Positions 8,610 through 17,293 of a DNA stretch of 50,123 nucleotides are shown piece after piece (the stretch's first letter is position 1; every line of letters begins with the position of its first letter). Where the stretch lies: NCBI GenBank assembly GCA_020848545.1, contig JADLHZ010000144.1:1-50123 (forward strand), read 5' to 3'. The position numbers and the translations under genes were made by a program. This stretch comes from Deltaproteobacteria bacterium (GTDB lineage Bacteria; Myxococcota; JADLHZ01). Below the pieces are notes generated by a model that was not told where the DNA came from, did no database searches, and saw only the letters and a list, made by a program, of their open reading frames with translations.

Positions 8610-8834
8610 CTACTCGTTGAGCAAGTGAAAACGGCTCTTGGCAAAGCGCGCGCTGATGCCGACGAGGCCAGGTTGCTTGGCGATGACCTCGAGCACTTGC
8701 AGGCATTGCTCGGTTTCGAGCCGCTCACCCGACATGCCGAGCGCCTGCGCGGTTTCCGCCACCAGCGCACGCGCCTTTTCTTCCCCCACTGACGGGGAAA
8801 TCAGCGCGGCCACCTCGTGGAGTGAACGAGCCAT
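8610..8834 (-). CDS. small hypothetical protein, 74 aa, downstream of FIST gene
   Basis: A small helical protein (HEVAALISPSVGEEKARALV...) with no signal peptide or metal motif. It starts four bases after the stop of the FIST-domain gene, so it is almost certainly co-translated with it. A longer frame extends to 9161 but is antisense-like low-complexity Arg/Ser sequence inside the FIST gene, so I use the ATG at 8834. I do not recognise the family; a small partner or output protein of the FIST sensor is an inference from linkage. Confidence 0.6.
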   Translation of the reverse strand: MARSLHEVAALISPSVGEEKARALVAETAQALGMSGERLETEQCLQVLEVIAKQPGLVGISARFAKSRFHLLNE

Positions 8835-8838
8835 CGAA

Positions 8839-10017
8839 TCACTCTTTTCCGAAGGCGAGCACCACCGATGTCGTGTTGTGGAACCCTGAGAAGTCCGAAG
8901 AGTCCAGGGCGATCTCTCCGTACGTTTCAAAACCACCGATCGGCGCTTTATCGAGCGCGTCGTGCATTTGTCCGAGCGCCTGCACGAAGCGGTCGCCCAA
9001 GATGAGATTGCGGCAGATGCAGTCGAAAACCAGCGCGCCGCCCACCGTGCGACCCAAACGTTCGCGGGCTTGCTCTGCGGCGCGCCGCGCGCTGAGCACT
9101 TGGCCATCCGGATCGCCTTGCATGATTCGGAACGACGTTCCGCGAGGAATACCGCACGCAAAGTTGAGCGATCCGTTTTGTCCTACGGACAACGGCGCTC
9201 GCACTTTGAAGGCTGATCCGCTGGCCAGGCCGGCCTCGAAGCGCAGCAGGAATGACCCTTCTTTGTCGGCGGGCAGGCGGTCTGCGTCGATCCCTGCGTT
9301 GCGCGCGGCGTCACGCGCCTGCTCGCGCCAAACGTCCCAGGCGGGGCGCCCGTCTATCGTGTGCACGACGTTGCCCTCTGCGCTCGTGACCTCGAGCGGC
9401 TGGGTCAGTGGTTGATGTCCGTGTGCGATGCCCACGGCCGTCGGATGCTTGGTGAACAGCTTCACGGCGACGATGGCGTCTTCGTGTGACTCCTCGTTCA
9501 CCCCCACGCGGCAGTGCTGGAGCTTGAGGTCATCGCCCGCTGCGCCGCCAGCGAGCCTCACGTGCTCGCCGAGCATGCTCGCCAGGCAAAGCGTGCTTTC
9601 TTCGCTGACGCCGGCGAGTGGGTCGAGCAACACCACGCCCGTTTGCTCCGGCAATCCCGCGACCTGCTTGGGCAAGCGCTCGGAGGCCGCGCGCGCGGCG
9701 TTTTCCGGGCTCTGTTTGAGACCGCGCCCGAGCGCTGCGTGCGCTTCGATGTCCCCGCCCAAGGCGAAGAGAGAGGTTGCCGATTTCATCTCCTCGCGGT
9801 TGCTGAACTCGCCTGCGCTCGACGCACCGACGACCAGCGTGCGGGGATACTTCTGTCGCAATCCGGCGAGCACTTGCCCCAAAGGCTGCGCGACCGAAGC
9901 GAAGGCAAAAACGACCTCCGGCTTCGTTCCCAGTTGGGCGTCGAGCTGAGTCACCCCGCTCTTGATGACTTGCTCCACACTTCCCGCTGCCAAGGCTGAT
10001 GCGCTTTTCAATGTCAT
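8839..10017 (-). CDS. FIST-domain sensor protein
   Basis: The FIST N domain covers roughly residues 10-215 and the FIST C domain about 220-375. Recognisable features are VVFAFASV, the LVVGASSAGEF turn, the LAGGAAGDD loop and GFETYGEI near the C-terminus. FIST proteins are believed to bind small ligands, possibly amino acids, and usually signal through linked kinases or chemoreceptors; none is adjacent here. At 392 residues it is a standalone FIST protein. The start MTLKSASALA at 10017 has a GGGAG ribosome-binding site. A frame start at 10098 would run back into the repeated element. The next gene (74 aa) begins four bases after the stop. Confidence 0.85.
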   Translation of the reverse strand: MTLKSASALAAGSVEQVIKSGVTQLDAQLGTKPEVVFAFASVAQPLGQVLAGLRQKYPRTLVVGASSAGEFSNREEMKSATSLFALGGDIEAHAALGRGLKQSPENAARAASERLPKQVAGLPEQTGVVLLDPLAGVSEESTLCLASMLGEHVRLAGGAAGDDLKLQHCRVGVNEESHEDAIVAVKLFTKHPTAVGIAHGHQPLTQPLEVTSAEGNVVHTIDGRPAWDVWREQARDAARNAGIDADRLPADKEGSFLLRFEAGLASGSAFKVRAPLSVGQNGSLNFACGIPRGTSFRIMQGDPDGQVLSARRAAEQARERLGRTVGGALVFDCICRNLILGDRFVQALGQMHDALDKAPIGGFETYGEIALDSSDFSGFHNTTSVVLAFGKE

Positions 10018-10093
10018 GGTGTTCTCCCGTGTCGAATGTTGCCGGAGATTGATAAATCCGCACTGGAAAGATGGCGCGCTCAGGCAGGGGCAT

Positions 10094-10132
10094 CGCATCG
10101 CGTCATTTCAGCCAAGGCCGCGGGGTATTTTG
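10094..10132 (-). promoter_or_regulatory. 39-bp repeated element, copy B
   Basis: The partner of 8517-8555, with three mismatches. It lies 77 bases upstream of the FIST start codon, in the 202-base divergent region shared with the caspase-like gene at 10220. It could therefore act on either side. The rest of this gap (10018-10093 and 10133-10219) shows no convincing promoter to me. Confidence 0.55.
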
Positions 10133-10219
10133 TCGGTCTGCGTCAGGTCATGTGACGCTTGGCGCCGGTCTGGAGGCGGGTGGCGTCCGGGTCGCCTTGA
10201 CGATGCCGAGAACCGGGGC

Positions 10220-13165
10220 ATGAGGGTACCGGTTCGCGTTTCCATGTTCGCGGGCGCAAGTCCGTCTGTTCCCACGCGCGCGGTCGAGGCGGAGGCGAAG
10301 AAGCTCACGCCGCTGCGGGACGTTCGCTACGATGAGTACGTCGTCGGGCCGAGCGGCAGCACCTATCACGGGCTGGCGATGCGCTACGTGGCGCCGATCC
10401 TCGCGACCGGCAGCCTGCCGGCTTTGCCTGACGTACCGAAGGGCGGTCTTCGGCTGGCGACGGCGCAGACGAGCGCCGGCGACAAGGCGCTGCTCGTCGG
10501 CGCCGACGGGCGCCTGTGGGTCGGGCAGGAGAACGCTGGTGGCAGCGGTGACGAAGTCTCGGCGATCGTCATGCTCGCGCAGCAAGGGCTCGTGCAGCCG
10601 TTCTTTGCCGTGAACGATGCGCCCACGCTGCAAGCGATCGCCGGCCGTCTCGCGCAGGTGCACCGCGCGCTCGTCCTGTCGCCCTACATCACGCCGCCCG
10701 GGATTCCCGCCGATGCGGCGCAAGTGCGGGCCGCGACCTTGACCTTGTTGCTCGCTGCCGCCGTACGGGCACACGCGCTCGGTGCGGCTGATGTGCACAC
10801 AGCTCTCGCGCGCACGTTCGAAGAGCGCCTCGCGGCCGAGCCCAACACGCGCGACTTCTATGGCGCGCAAGCGACTGCGGCGGCCGCGCGTGGCGAGGCG
10901 CCGGCGTTCGCGAGCTCTGCCGAGGTCGCTGACGTGTCGAAGCTGCCCTATGCGAAGTGGGAGCGCGACGGCGTCGCTCGCCTGTTGATTTATCCCGACG
11001 ACATGGGCTCGCCGCGCACGAGAGTGGCCCAAGCCATCGTCGCCATGGACTTCGGTGCCGAGGGCATGGCCGATGGTTGGACGCGCTTTCGGCCGAACGA
11101 GACCGTCGCCGGCGAGCTGCCGATCGAGATCGACTTGGCGCCGGGCGGGAGCCACAGCCAGCTGCTCGGGCGTATCGACGAGGACGCCGTCGACGGTGTC
11201 GTCTACACTGGTCACGCCGGCTACGGCGCGTTCGTCGATCGCTTGGACGCGACGGCAACCGCCGGCGACGGCAAGCTCATCGTCATCCTGCAGTGCAGCG
11301 GCGTGCATAGCGCCAACACGATCAAGCAGAAGCTGCCGGCGGCGCAGCTCGTGTCGACGACGGCCTCGAGCAACGATGACTACGACATGATCATGCTCGC
11401 TGCGCTGGTCGCAGGCGTTCGCAAGCGGGTCGACTGGCGCACGATCCACGCGAGCACGCAGAGTAAGCTGCGCGAGGCCTTTCCAAGCGCCGACCTCAGC
11501 CAGCAGTACTTCTATCCGAACCAGGTCGAGAGGGGCGAGACGTCGGTCGATCGCGATCGCGACGGCGTCTCGGACGAGCGCGACAGCGTCTTCAGCAGCG
11601 TAGCGCCCACCAGCATGTCGGATCTGTCGTCCGTCCGCGCGGCTTCACCTCCGCTCGCGAGCTATCGGCTCAGCGGTGAAGCGTTGATGCGCGCCGTCGA
11701 CAACGTGGCCCTCGTGCTTCGCAACTCGCACATGCTGACCGCCGCCGCCGAGGCGAAGAGCGCGTGGAGCGCGAGCGCGATCGTGGCGGAAGGTTACTTC
11801 ACGCCTGCCGCCGGCCAGCAGGACGCGTTTCGCTTTTCCTTCGACGCGAAGCGGACGTTCTCCGTCGCGCTGAGCACGCACCTGAGCCACATCGACGAGT
11901 GGACGTTGAGCCAAATGCTCGCGCTCGAAGCCGCGCGCTTCATTGCCGCGCGAGCCGGACTGACACCGGCGCAGGAGACGACGCTCGCGCTCGGGATGCT
12001 CGAGCGCCTGGTGCACCAGACGGCCGCGCGTTATGCGGGCGTCCTCATCGCGTCGCGTATTCCGCGCGACGCATCGATGCTCACGCGCTACGGCCTCGAT
12101 CCCGGGGCTGCGATCGAGGCGATGGAGGCCGCGCAAGATCCGGAGGACTTCGAAGTCTCGCACCTGACGAAGATCGGCACCATCGTCACAGCGCGCGGCT
12201 TGCGCATCGGCGCCGCGCGCGAAGCGGGGCGGGATCTCTGGCGCGACGGAATGCGGCGCTCCAGCTGGAGCGCCGACGGGCTGGCAGAAGCACTGGGCTT
12301 ACCCGGCCAGCTCTCCGGCGAGTACCCGTTCTACCGCTGGGAGCATGACGGGATCGAAGAGCGCCTCGACGCCGAGATGGAGTCAGGCACCGGCCGCGTC
12401 TTGCACGTCTGGGCGCAGCGCTTCGACTTCGAGGTCCTGCGCCAAGTCGAGCTGCAGTGGTTGCTCGTCGGCTCCGGGTTCATGCCCGCTCGGGTCGCGA
12501 CGCTCATGGAGATCTACAAACAGGCGCGCCGCGACGGGCGAGATCGCTATGCCGCGGCCGATCGGGTGGCCGCCGCTTTCCAGGTGGCGGATGGAACGGC
12601 GCCGTCAACATTTCTCAACTCTGGGCCGTCGCGCGACGTTGCGTGGGGCTGGAGCGATGAGCAGAAGCTCAAGGCGCGGAACCTCGCCTACCTCCTCGAT
12701 CTCGGCCTGCCGTCGTCGCGCATCGGCGAGTGCTTGCGTGTCTATCGAAGGTTGCCGGAAGAGGTGAAGGCCGACTCGGCGCGCGTCGCGGTCGCCTGTC
12801 TCGCCGAGATCGACGACGCGGCCGTGCGTTCGCTGCCGATCGTCGGGCGCTTCGGCCTCGTTGCGAGCGCGCTGGCGGCCTCGGTGGACGAGGCGGGCTA
12901 CGCGCGGGAACGAGCCGCGGCCTTGCGCGCCGTGCGGATGACGCTGGTGCAGTGGCTCATCGAGGAGAACCGCTCGCAGATGCCCGCGCTGGACGCGCGC
13001 GCCGAGCGGGCGTTGATCGAAGCCGCGGGCTCGACCACGGATGCGGTCGTCGCGATGCAGCGCATGCGCCGCGTGGCGCTCGCGCGCCACCTCGATGCGT
13101 TCGGCAACGTCTTCACGGCGTCGTCGTTGCTCACGCCGGCCGAGCGGGAGCGGTCGTCCCGATGA
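10220..13165 (+). CDS. large protein with candidate caspase-like domain, paralogue 1
   Basis: A 981-residue protein that I could not assign to a named family. N-terminal part (about 60-130) contains GGLRLATAQTSAGDKALLV and DGRLWVG. Residues about 250-400 resemble a caspase/gingipain-type (clan CD) fold: a strand ending GVVYTGHAGYG with His332, then 27 residues later a strand ending KLIVILQCSG with Cys359. These resemble the His-Gly and Gln-x-Cys sites of caspases, although spacing is shorter than in caspase-3. A DxDxDGxxD motif, VDRDRDGVSDERD (about 443-455), follows and is like a thrombospondin type 3 calcium-binding turn. The C-terminal half is helical and of unknown function. No signal peptide is visible. 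It overlaps its paralogue by four bases (ATGA). Start chosen at ATG 10220; an upstream extension to 9962 is unlikely. Catalysis is inferred. Confidence 0.85.
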   Translation: MRVPVRVSMFAGASPSVPTRAVEAEAKKLTPLRDVRYDEYVVGPSGSTYHGLAMRYVAPILATGSLPALPDVPKGGLRLATAQTSAGDKALLVGADGRLWVGQENAGGSGDEVSAIVMLAQQGLVQPFFAVNDAPTLQAIAGRLAQVHRALVLSPYITPPGIPADAAQVRAATLTLLLAAAVRAHALGAADVHTALARTFEERLAAEPNTRDFYGAQATAAAARGEAPAFASSAEVADVSKLPYAKWERDGVARLLIYPDDMGSPRTRVAQAIVAMDFGAEGMADGWTRFRPNETVAGELPIEIDLAPGGSHSQLLGRIDEDAVDGVVYTGHAGYGAFVDRLDATATAGDGKLIVILQCSGVHSANTIKQKLPAAQLVSTTASSNDDYDMIMLAALVAGVRKRVDWRTIHASTQSKLREAFPSADLSQQYFYPNQVERGETSVDRDRDGVSDERDSVFSSVAPTSMSDLSSVRAASPPLASYRLSGEALMRAVDNVALVLRNSHMLTAAAEAKSAWSASAIVAEGYFTPAAGQQDAFRFSFDAKRTFSVALSTHLSHIDEWTLSQMLALEAARFIAARAGLTPAQETTLALGMLERLVHQTAARYAGVLIASRIPRDASMLTRYGLDPGAAIEAMEAAQDPEDFEVSHLTKIGTIVTARGLRIGAAREAGRDLWRDGMRRSSWSADGLAEALGLPGQLSGEYPFYRWEHDGIEERLDAEMESGTGRVLHVWAQRFDFEVLRQVELQWLLVGSGFMPARVATLMEIYKQARRDGRDRYAAADRVAAAFQVADGTAPSTFLNSGPSRDVAWGWSDEQKLKARNLAYLLDLGLPSSRIGECLRVYRRLPEEVKADSARVAVACLAEIDDAAVRSLPIVGRFGLVASALAASVDEAGYARERAAALRAVRMTLVQWLIEENRSQMPALDARAERALIEAAGSTTDAVVAMQRMRRVALARHLDAFGNVFTASSLLTPAERERSSR

Positions 13166-16059
13166 AGACACGTCTCGTGACCAAGGCGAAGCCGCCACTG
13201 CCGCCTCCGGAGGCAGTGCGACGCGCGCCGCTGCGCACCGTGCGCGTGGATCCCGCCGCGGAACCACGCTGTGGCGCGCGCGCCCGAGAAGAGACGGCGA
13301 AGACGATCTCGGCGCTGCCTGCGTCGTCGGTCATGCTCGCGGTCCCCGAGGGTGGCCTTCGTCTCACGGCCGCGAAGACGCGCGCCGGTGAAGCGGCGAT
13401 CAGCATCGGCGGCGATGGTCGGCTGGGCATCGGCACGGCTAGCGGCGACGAGCTCTTCGCGATCAACGCGCTCGCGGTGCAAGGGCTCGTTTCGCCGTTC
13501 GCGTCCCTCACCCGGACCGAGGAGCTCGTGGCAGTCGCGGCGCGCCTCGAGCAGATCCACCGTGCGCTCATCGTTCCGCAGCCGACGTGCGACTCTCACG
13601 AGATCCGCGCCGCGGTGCTCGCCCTGCACCTCGCGCTCGTCGTCCGGGCGCGGGAGATCGATTTGGCGTTGCACAAGACGATCGGCGAGCGCCACCGCCA
13701 GCGCGTGGAGGCCGAGCCGCTGATCGCCGTGCGCAACTTTGCCAAGGCGCAGGCGCTGTCGACCTTTCGTCGTGGCGAGGCGCCGGCCTTCGCCGAGTGG
13801 GCCAAGATCGCGGACGTCTCAAGGCCGCCCTACGAGCGCTGGAGGAAAAACGGCGCCCACCTCCTCTATTATATAGATGACGCGGGCTCGACCCGCGATC
13901 GGGCAACGAAACAGCTGTGCGACATGGGCTTTCCGCCAGGCGTCGACGTGAACGGCTGGACCCGCTTCACGATGCCCGCGGAGAACGGAGCGCTGCCGAT
14001 CGTCATCGATCTGGCGCCCAAGGGCGAGCATCGAAAGCTCTTCGAGCGCTTGACCGATGACGACATCGACGGCGTCATCTACAGCGGCCACGCGGGCTAC
14101 GGCCAATATGTGCACGAGCTCACCAAGAACGGTGCGAAGTCCACGGGCGAAGGCAAGCTCATCGTTCTCTTGCAGTGCACCGGGATCGCGAGCGCCGGCG
14201 CCATCCACGAGGTCCTGCCGAACGCGCAGCTCGTGTCGACGAACGCGATGACCTACGATCAATACGACCAGCACCTGCTCGGGGCGATGGTGAGTGGCTT
14301 CCAACGCGAGGCCGACTGGCAGTCGATCCGCGCCGACGCGCAAGCCCGGCTCACCAAGGAGTTTGCGGCGAAGAACCTGAAGACGCAGTATTTCTATCCG
14401 GATCAGAGCGGCGGCGCCGAGCGCGACATCGATCGCGACAAGGACGGCGTCGCTGACGAGCGCGATCCGCTCTATTCGTTCGTGACCGGCGCTGATCAGG
14501 CGGTGACGATCGCCGTCTCGCGCGTCGTGCAGGCGCAGCCCGCGCACGCGTTGCGAGGCACGGGCGCGCTGCAAGCGATCGACGACTTCACGCTCGTCAT
14601 CCGCAACGCGAACATGCTGCCGGAGAAGAGCGAGGCGGCGACGCCGTGGCAGACCGAGCGTGTCATCTCGGACGGCCTCTTCGATCCTGCGATGGGCGAG
14701 ACGGCGGCGTTTCGCTTCGCGTACGATCGAGAGACGAGCACGCTGTCGATCGCGTTGAACGCGGAGCTCGCGCACTTGGACGAGCTCACCCTCGGCGAGC
14801 TCATCGCGATCGATGGCGCGCGCTTCTTCGCGGCGCAAGCGAAGCTCGACACGGTACAGACGGCGGCGCTCGCGTTGGCGTTCGTCGAGCGCGTGCGGCA
14901 CCAGACCGCCGAGCGCAGGAAAGAGCTCTGGCGTTCGCCGCACCGCCAGCACCTCGCGCTCCTTCGCTATGGTCTCGCTCCTGCGGCCGCAGAGCGCGTG
15001 ATGACGAGCCTTGCCGAGCCCGAAGACTTCGAGCGCAAGCACTACGATGCGTTGGTGAAGCGCGTGCGGGCCGAGCGGCTCGTATTGCAGGCGCCGCGCG
15101 ATCTCGTTGGGCGCGACGTGTGGCTCGGCCAGGTGTCGGCGTCGCTGCCGTTCTCGGACCTCGCCAGTGTGTGGAAGCTGCCCGGCACGGTCACGGGCGA
15201 GGCGCCGGTCTTGCGCTGGGAGCACGACGGCAAGGAGGAGGCGCTCGAGATCGTCTTCGGTGAAGACAACACGATCGTCGCGGCGCGCGCGTTCCCGGCA
15301 GACTTCGAGCGGATTCGCCGCGCTGATCTTCGCGCCGGCCTGGCGCGGGCGAAATTTTCGCAGGAGCGCATCGAGCAGCTCACCGCGGCTTACGACGCCG
15401 CGCGAAAGCAACGCCTGCGACCGGAGGCGGCGATCGATCGCGTCGTCGCTTCGTTCACCGAGGCCGACGGCGACGCGGCCCTCGAGTTCGTCAACGGCGG
15501 CGGGGTCAGCTCGTCGCGGTCGGGCTGGAGTGGGCAAGTCATCGCGCGCTTCATGAGCGGACGCGCGCTCCAGCTGCGGCGGCTCGGCTTCGACTGGAGC
15601 ACCGTCGCCTCCTATCTCGGCCACGCGCGCGCGAGCACCGCCCACTACGTGCGGGCCGACGCGCTCGCTGTCGTGGCGACGATGCGAGCGATGCCTGTCG
15701 CTGCAGTCGCGACGATCCCGCTCGCCGTGCGCGAGAAGCTCTTCCTCGACGTGCTCGAGACGCTCGCGCCGCGCAACGAGCATGCCCTGCGAGCGAAAGA
15801 GCGGCGCTCGCTCGCGCAAACGTTCCGGCTCACCGACGCCGGCGCGTTCGTCGCTGCGATCGCGGCAGAAGTGAACGGCAACCTGGCGCCGGCGCTACGC
15901 AGCGAATTGCAGACCGCGGTCGACGGGGCAGCGGATCCGGTGAGCGCGATGATCGCCGCGCGGCCGGTCTTGAAGCGCGCCGGCTACGAGCCACGGCTGC
16001 TGGAGCCGTCCGGAATCTTGTCGCTAGAGGAGCGCGCGTTCTTGGCCGTGGTGCGCTGA
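13162..16059 (+). CDS. large protein with candidate caspase-like domain, paralogue 2
   Basis: A 965-residue paralogue of the preceding gene, collinear over nearly its whole length: EGGLRLTAAKTRAGEAAI, GVIYSGHAGYG with His310, LIVLLQCTG with Cys339 (29 residues later), then DIDRDKDGVADERD, the same long helical C-terminal part and the WEHDG turn near the middle. Both candidate catalytic residues are kept, so neither copy looks like an obvious pseudoenzyme. The N-terminus (MKTRLVTKAKPPLPPPEAV) is basic and proline-rich and differs from that of copy 1. The ATG overlaps the preceding TGA (ATGA), so the two are very probably made in fixed proportion. Two divergent paralogues suggest a heterodimer or a two-step system, but this is speculation. 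The convergent gene ends 43 bases downstream. Confidence 0.85.
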   Translation: MKTRLVTKAKPPLPPPEAVRRAPLRTVRVDPAAEPRCGARAREETAKTISALPASSVMLAVPEGGLRLTAAKTRAGEAAISIGGDGRLGIGTASGDELFAINALAVQGLVSPFASLTRTEELVAVAARLEQIHRALIVPQPTCDSHEIRAAVLALHLALVVRAREIDLALHKTIGERHRQRVEAEPLIAVRNFAKAQALSTFRRGEAPAFAEWAKIADVSRPPYERWRKNGAHLLYYIDDAGSTRDRATKQLCDMGFPPGVDVNGWTRFTMPAENGALPIVIDLAPKGEHRKLFERLTDDDIDGVIYSGHAGYGQYVHELTKNGAKSTGEGKLIVLLQCTGIASAGAIHEVLPNAQLVSTNAMTYDQYDQHLLGAMVSGFQREADWQSIRADAQARLTKEFAAKNLKTQYFYPDQSGGAERDIDRDKDGVADERDPLYSFVTGADQAVTIAVSRVVQAQPAHALRGTGALQAIDDFTLVIRNANMLPEKSEAATPWQTERVISDGLFDPAMGETAAFRFAYDRETSTLSIALNAELAHLDELTLGELIAIDGARFFAAQAKLDTVQTAALALAFVERVRHQTAERRKELWRSPHRQHLALLRYGLAPAAAERVMTSLAEPEDFERKHYDALVKRVRAERLVLQAPRDLVGRDVWLGQVSASLPFSDLASVWKLPGTVTGEAPVLRWEHDGKEEALEIVFGEDNTIVAARAFPADFERIRRADLRAGLARAKFSQERIEQLTAAYDAARKQRLRPEAAIDRVVASFTEADGDAALEFVNGGGVSSSRSGWSGQVIARFMSGRALQLRRLGFDWSTVASYLGHARASTAHYVRADALAVVATMRAMPVAAVATIPLAVREKLFLDVLETLAPRNEHALRAKERRSLAQTFRLTDAGAFVAAIAAEVNGNLAPALRSELQTAVDGAADPVSAMIAARPVLKRAGYEPRLLEPSGILSLEERAFLAVVR

Positions 16060-16102
16060 AGCCCGAAGTCTTCAGTGAGGACGTCGTCGGCCTCTGCCCG
16101 CT

Positions 16103-17293
16103 TCACTCGACGCCGTCGAACTCGCCGAGCACGTAGACCGGCTCGTCGTGGATCGTGTTGGCGTTCGGCGTGAGGTCGACGTGGAAGTGGTTCGCGTGCG
16201 CTGCGTTGAACTCGGGCGTCAGGATGATGTTGAAGACGCGCTGATCGTGCAGCGCGTGCGCGAGATCGTAGAGCACCTTTCCGGCCGCGGTCTTCGGCGC
16301 CGCTACGCCTTTCTCCCAGTGATCGAGCACGGTGTAGACCTCGCCCGTCTTCATCTTCACGCCGCCGATGTCGATCGCGCGCCCGTAGCCGTGCTGGCTG
16401 ATCGTCGTCGTGCCGGCGATGACGCGGCAGTTGTACGTTCCGATGTGGTGGATCTCGGCGATGTTCAGCGTCTTGGCGATCGCCATCATCTTCATGATCG
16501 CGCTCGCGAGCTCACAGCGCATGCGCAGCGGCAGATCCTGCGTCTGATCGTAGAGCAAGCGTAGCCCCTCGACCGGCGAGTTAATCGAGATCGGGTCAAC
16601 GATGTCGCACGTCTTCGGCGGGCTCGTGCCGGGCGCCACGTTACCGCTCGGCTTCCACGCGGTGTACGTGTTGCCGGCGCGCGCGAAGCTCATGCGGCAC
16701 TCGCTGACTTGCGGCTTCTTGTCGGCGGCCGGCACGCACACGTCCTGCACCGCGCTCGCGTCGGTGTAGCGCTCGACCGTCGAGCACGTGTAGCCCGGAC
16801 GGCAGCCGGTCATCTGAAAGCCGCTGAACGAGCAGCGGCTGACGCACACGGGGCCGCTCGGCGCGCCCGACACGGCGCAGAACGTGGCCGTCGTGTTCGG
16901 CGCGTCGGTGTCGGCGCAGAATTTTCCGTCGCATTCGAGCGAGCACATGCCGCCGGGGAAGCCCGCGCTCTCCTGCCGGCAAAACGCGCCGTCGATCGTG
17001 CAGTCGGAGGCGCCGGTGCACGCGTCGCCGACCCAGCCGTCGTTCATCGGCGCCGGCGGTGGGGGCGGCGGATCCGGCGGCGGCGGATCGGGGGTCGGCA
17101 CCGGCGTTGGTGTCGGGTCGGGCGCAGGCGCCGGCTCCGGCGACGGGTCGGGCGTCGAGACGATCGGCGTCGGCTCGTTCGGCGGCTCGTGAGTCGGCGG
17201 CGCTGCGCGAGGGACGCACGCGACGAAGGCGAAGAGCAGAAGTGGCATTAGCGCGAAGCCTGTGCGAAGCCCGTGGCGAGGGAGGCGACTCAT
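16103..17293 (-). CDS. lipoprotein with extensin/M15-like peptidase domain
   Basis: The N-terminus has a lipoprotein signal ending FVAC (Cys about 26), followed by a long Pro-rich spacer (PDPTPTPVPTPDPPPP, about residues 55-85) that could span the periplasm or cell wall. Next come cysteine pairs (GDACTGASDC, FCRQESAGFPGGMCSLEC), a disulfide-rich module seen in Myxococcota proteins. The C-terminal 180 residues contain SQHGYGRAIDI and HANHFHVDL, the zinc-ligand pattern of extensin-like/M15 D-Ala-D-Ala carboxypeptidases. It is probably a murein-active outer-surface or periplasmic peptidase. The start is uncertain: ATG 17293 gives the best signal peptide, while ATG 17305 and GTG 17335 are alternatives. 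If 17293 is right, its start codon overlaps the divergent tldD-like start. Confidence 0.85.
   Translation of the reverse strand: MSRLPRHGLRTGFALMPLLLFAFVACVPRAAPPTHEPPNEPTPIVSTPDPSPEPAPAPDPTPTPVPTPDPPPPDPPPPPPAPMNDGWVGDACTGASDCTIDGAFCRQESAGFPGGMCSLECDGKFCADTDAPNTTATFCAVSGAPSGPVCVSRCSFSGFQMTGCRPGYTCSTVERYTDASAVQDVCVPAADKKPQVSECRMSFARAGNTYTAWKPSGNVAPGTSPPKTCDIVDPISINSPVEGLRLLYDQTQDLPLRMRCELASAIMKMMAIAKTLNIAEIHHIGTYNCRVIAGTTTISQHGYGRAIDIGGVKMKTGEVYTVLDHWEKGVAAPKTAAGKVLYDLAHALHDQRVFNIILTPEFNAAHANHFHVDLTPNANTIHDEPVYVLGEFDGVE

Noticed and set aside
8569-8628. Small plus-strand frame of 19 codons after repeat element A
   Set aside because: It overlaps the end of the 74-residue gene on the other strand, and length and composition give no support.
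13819-15819. A 666-residue minus-strand reading frame
   Set aside because: Shadow of the second caspase-like paralogue; low-complexity composition.
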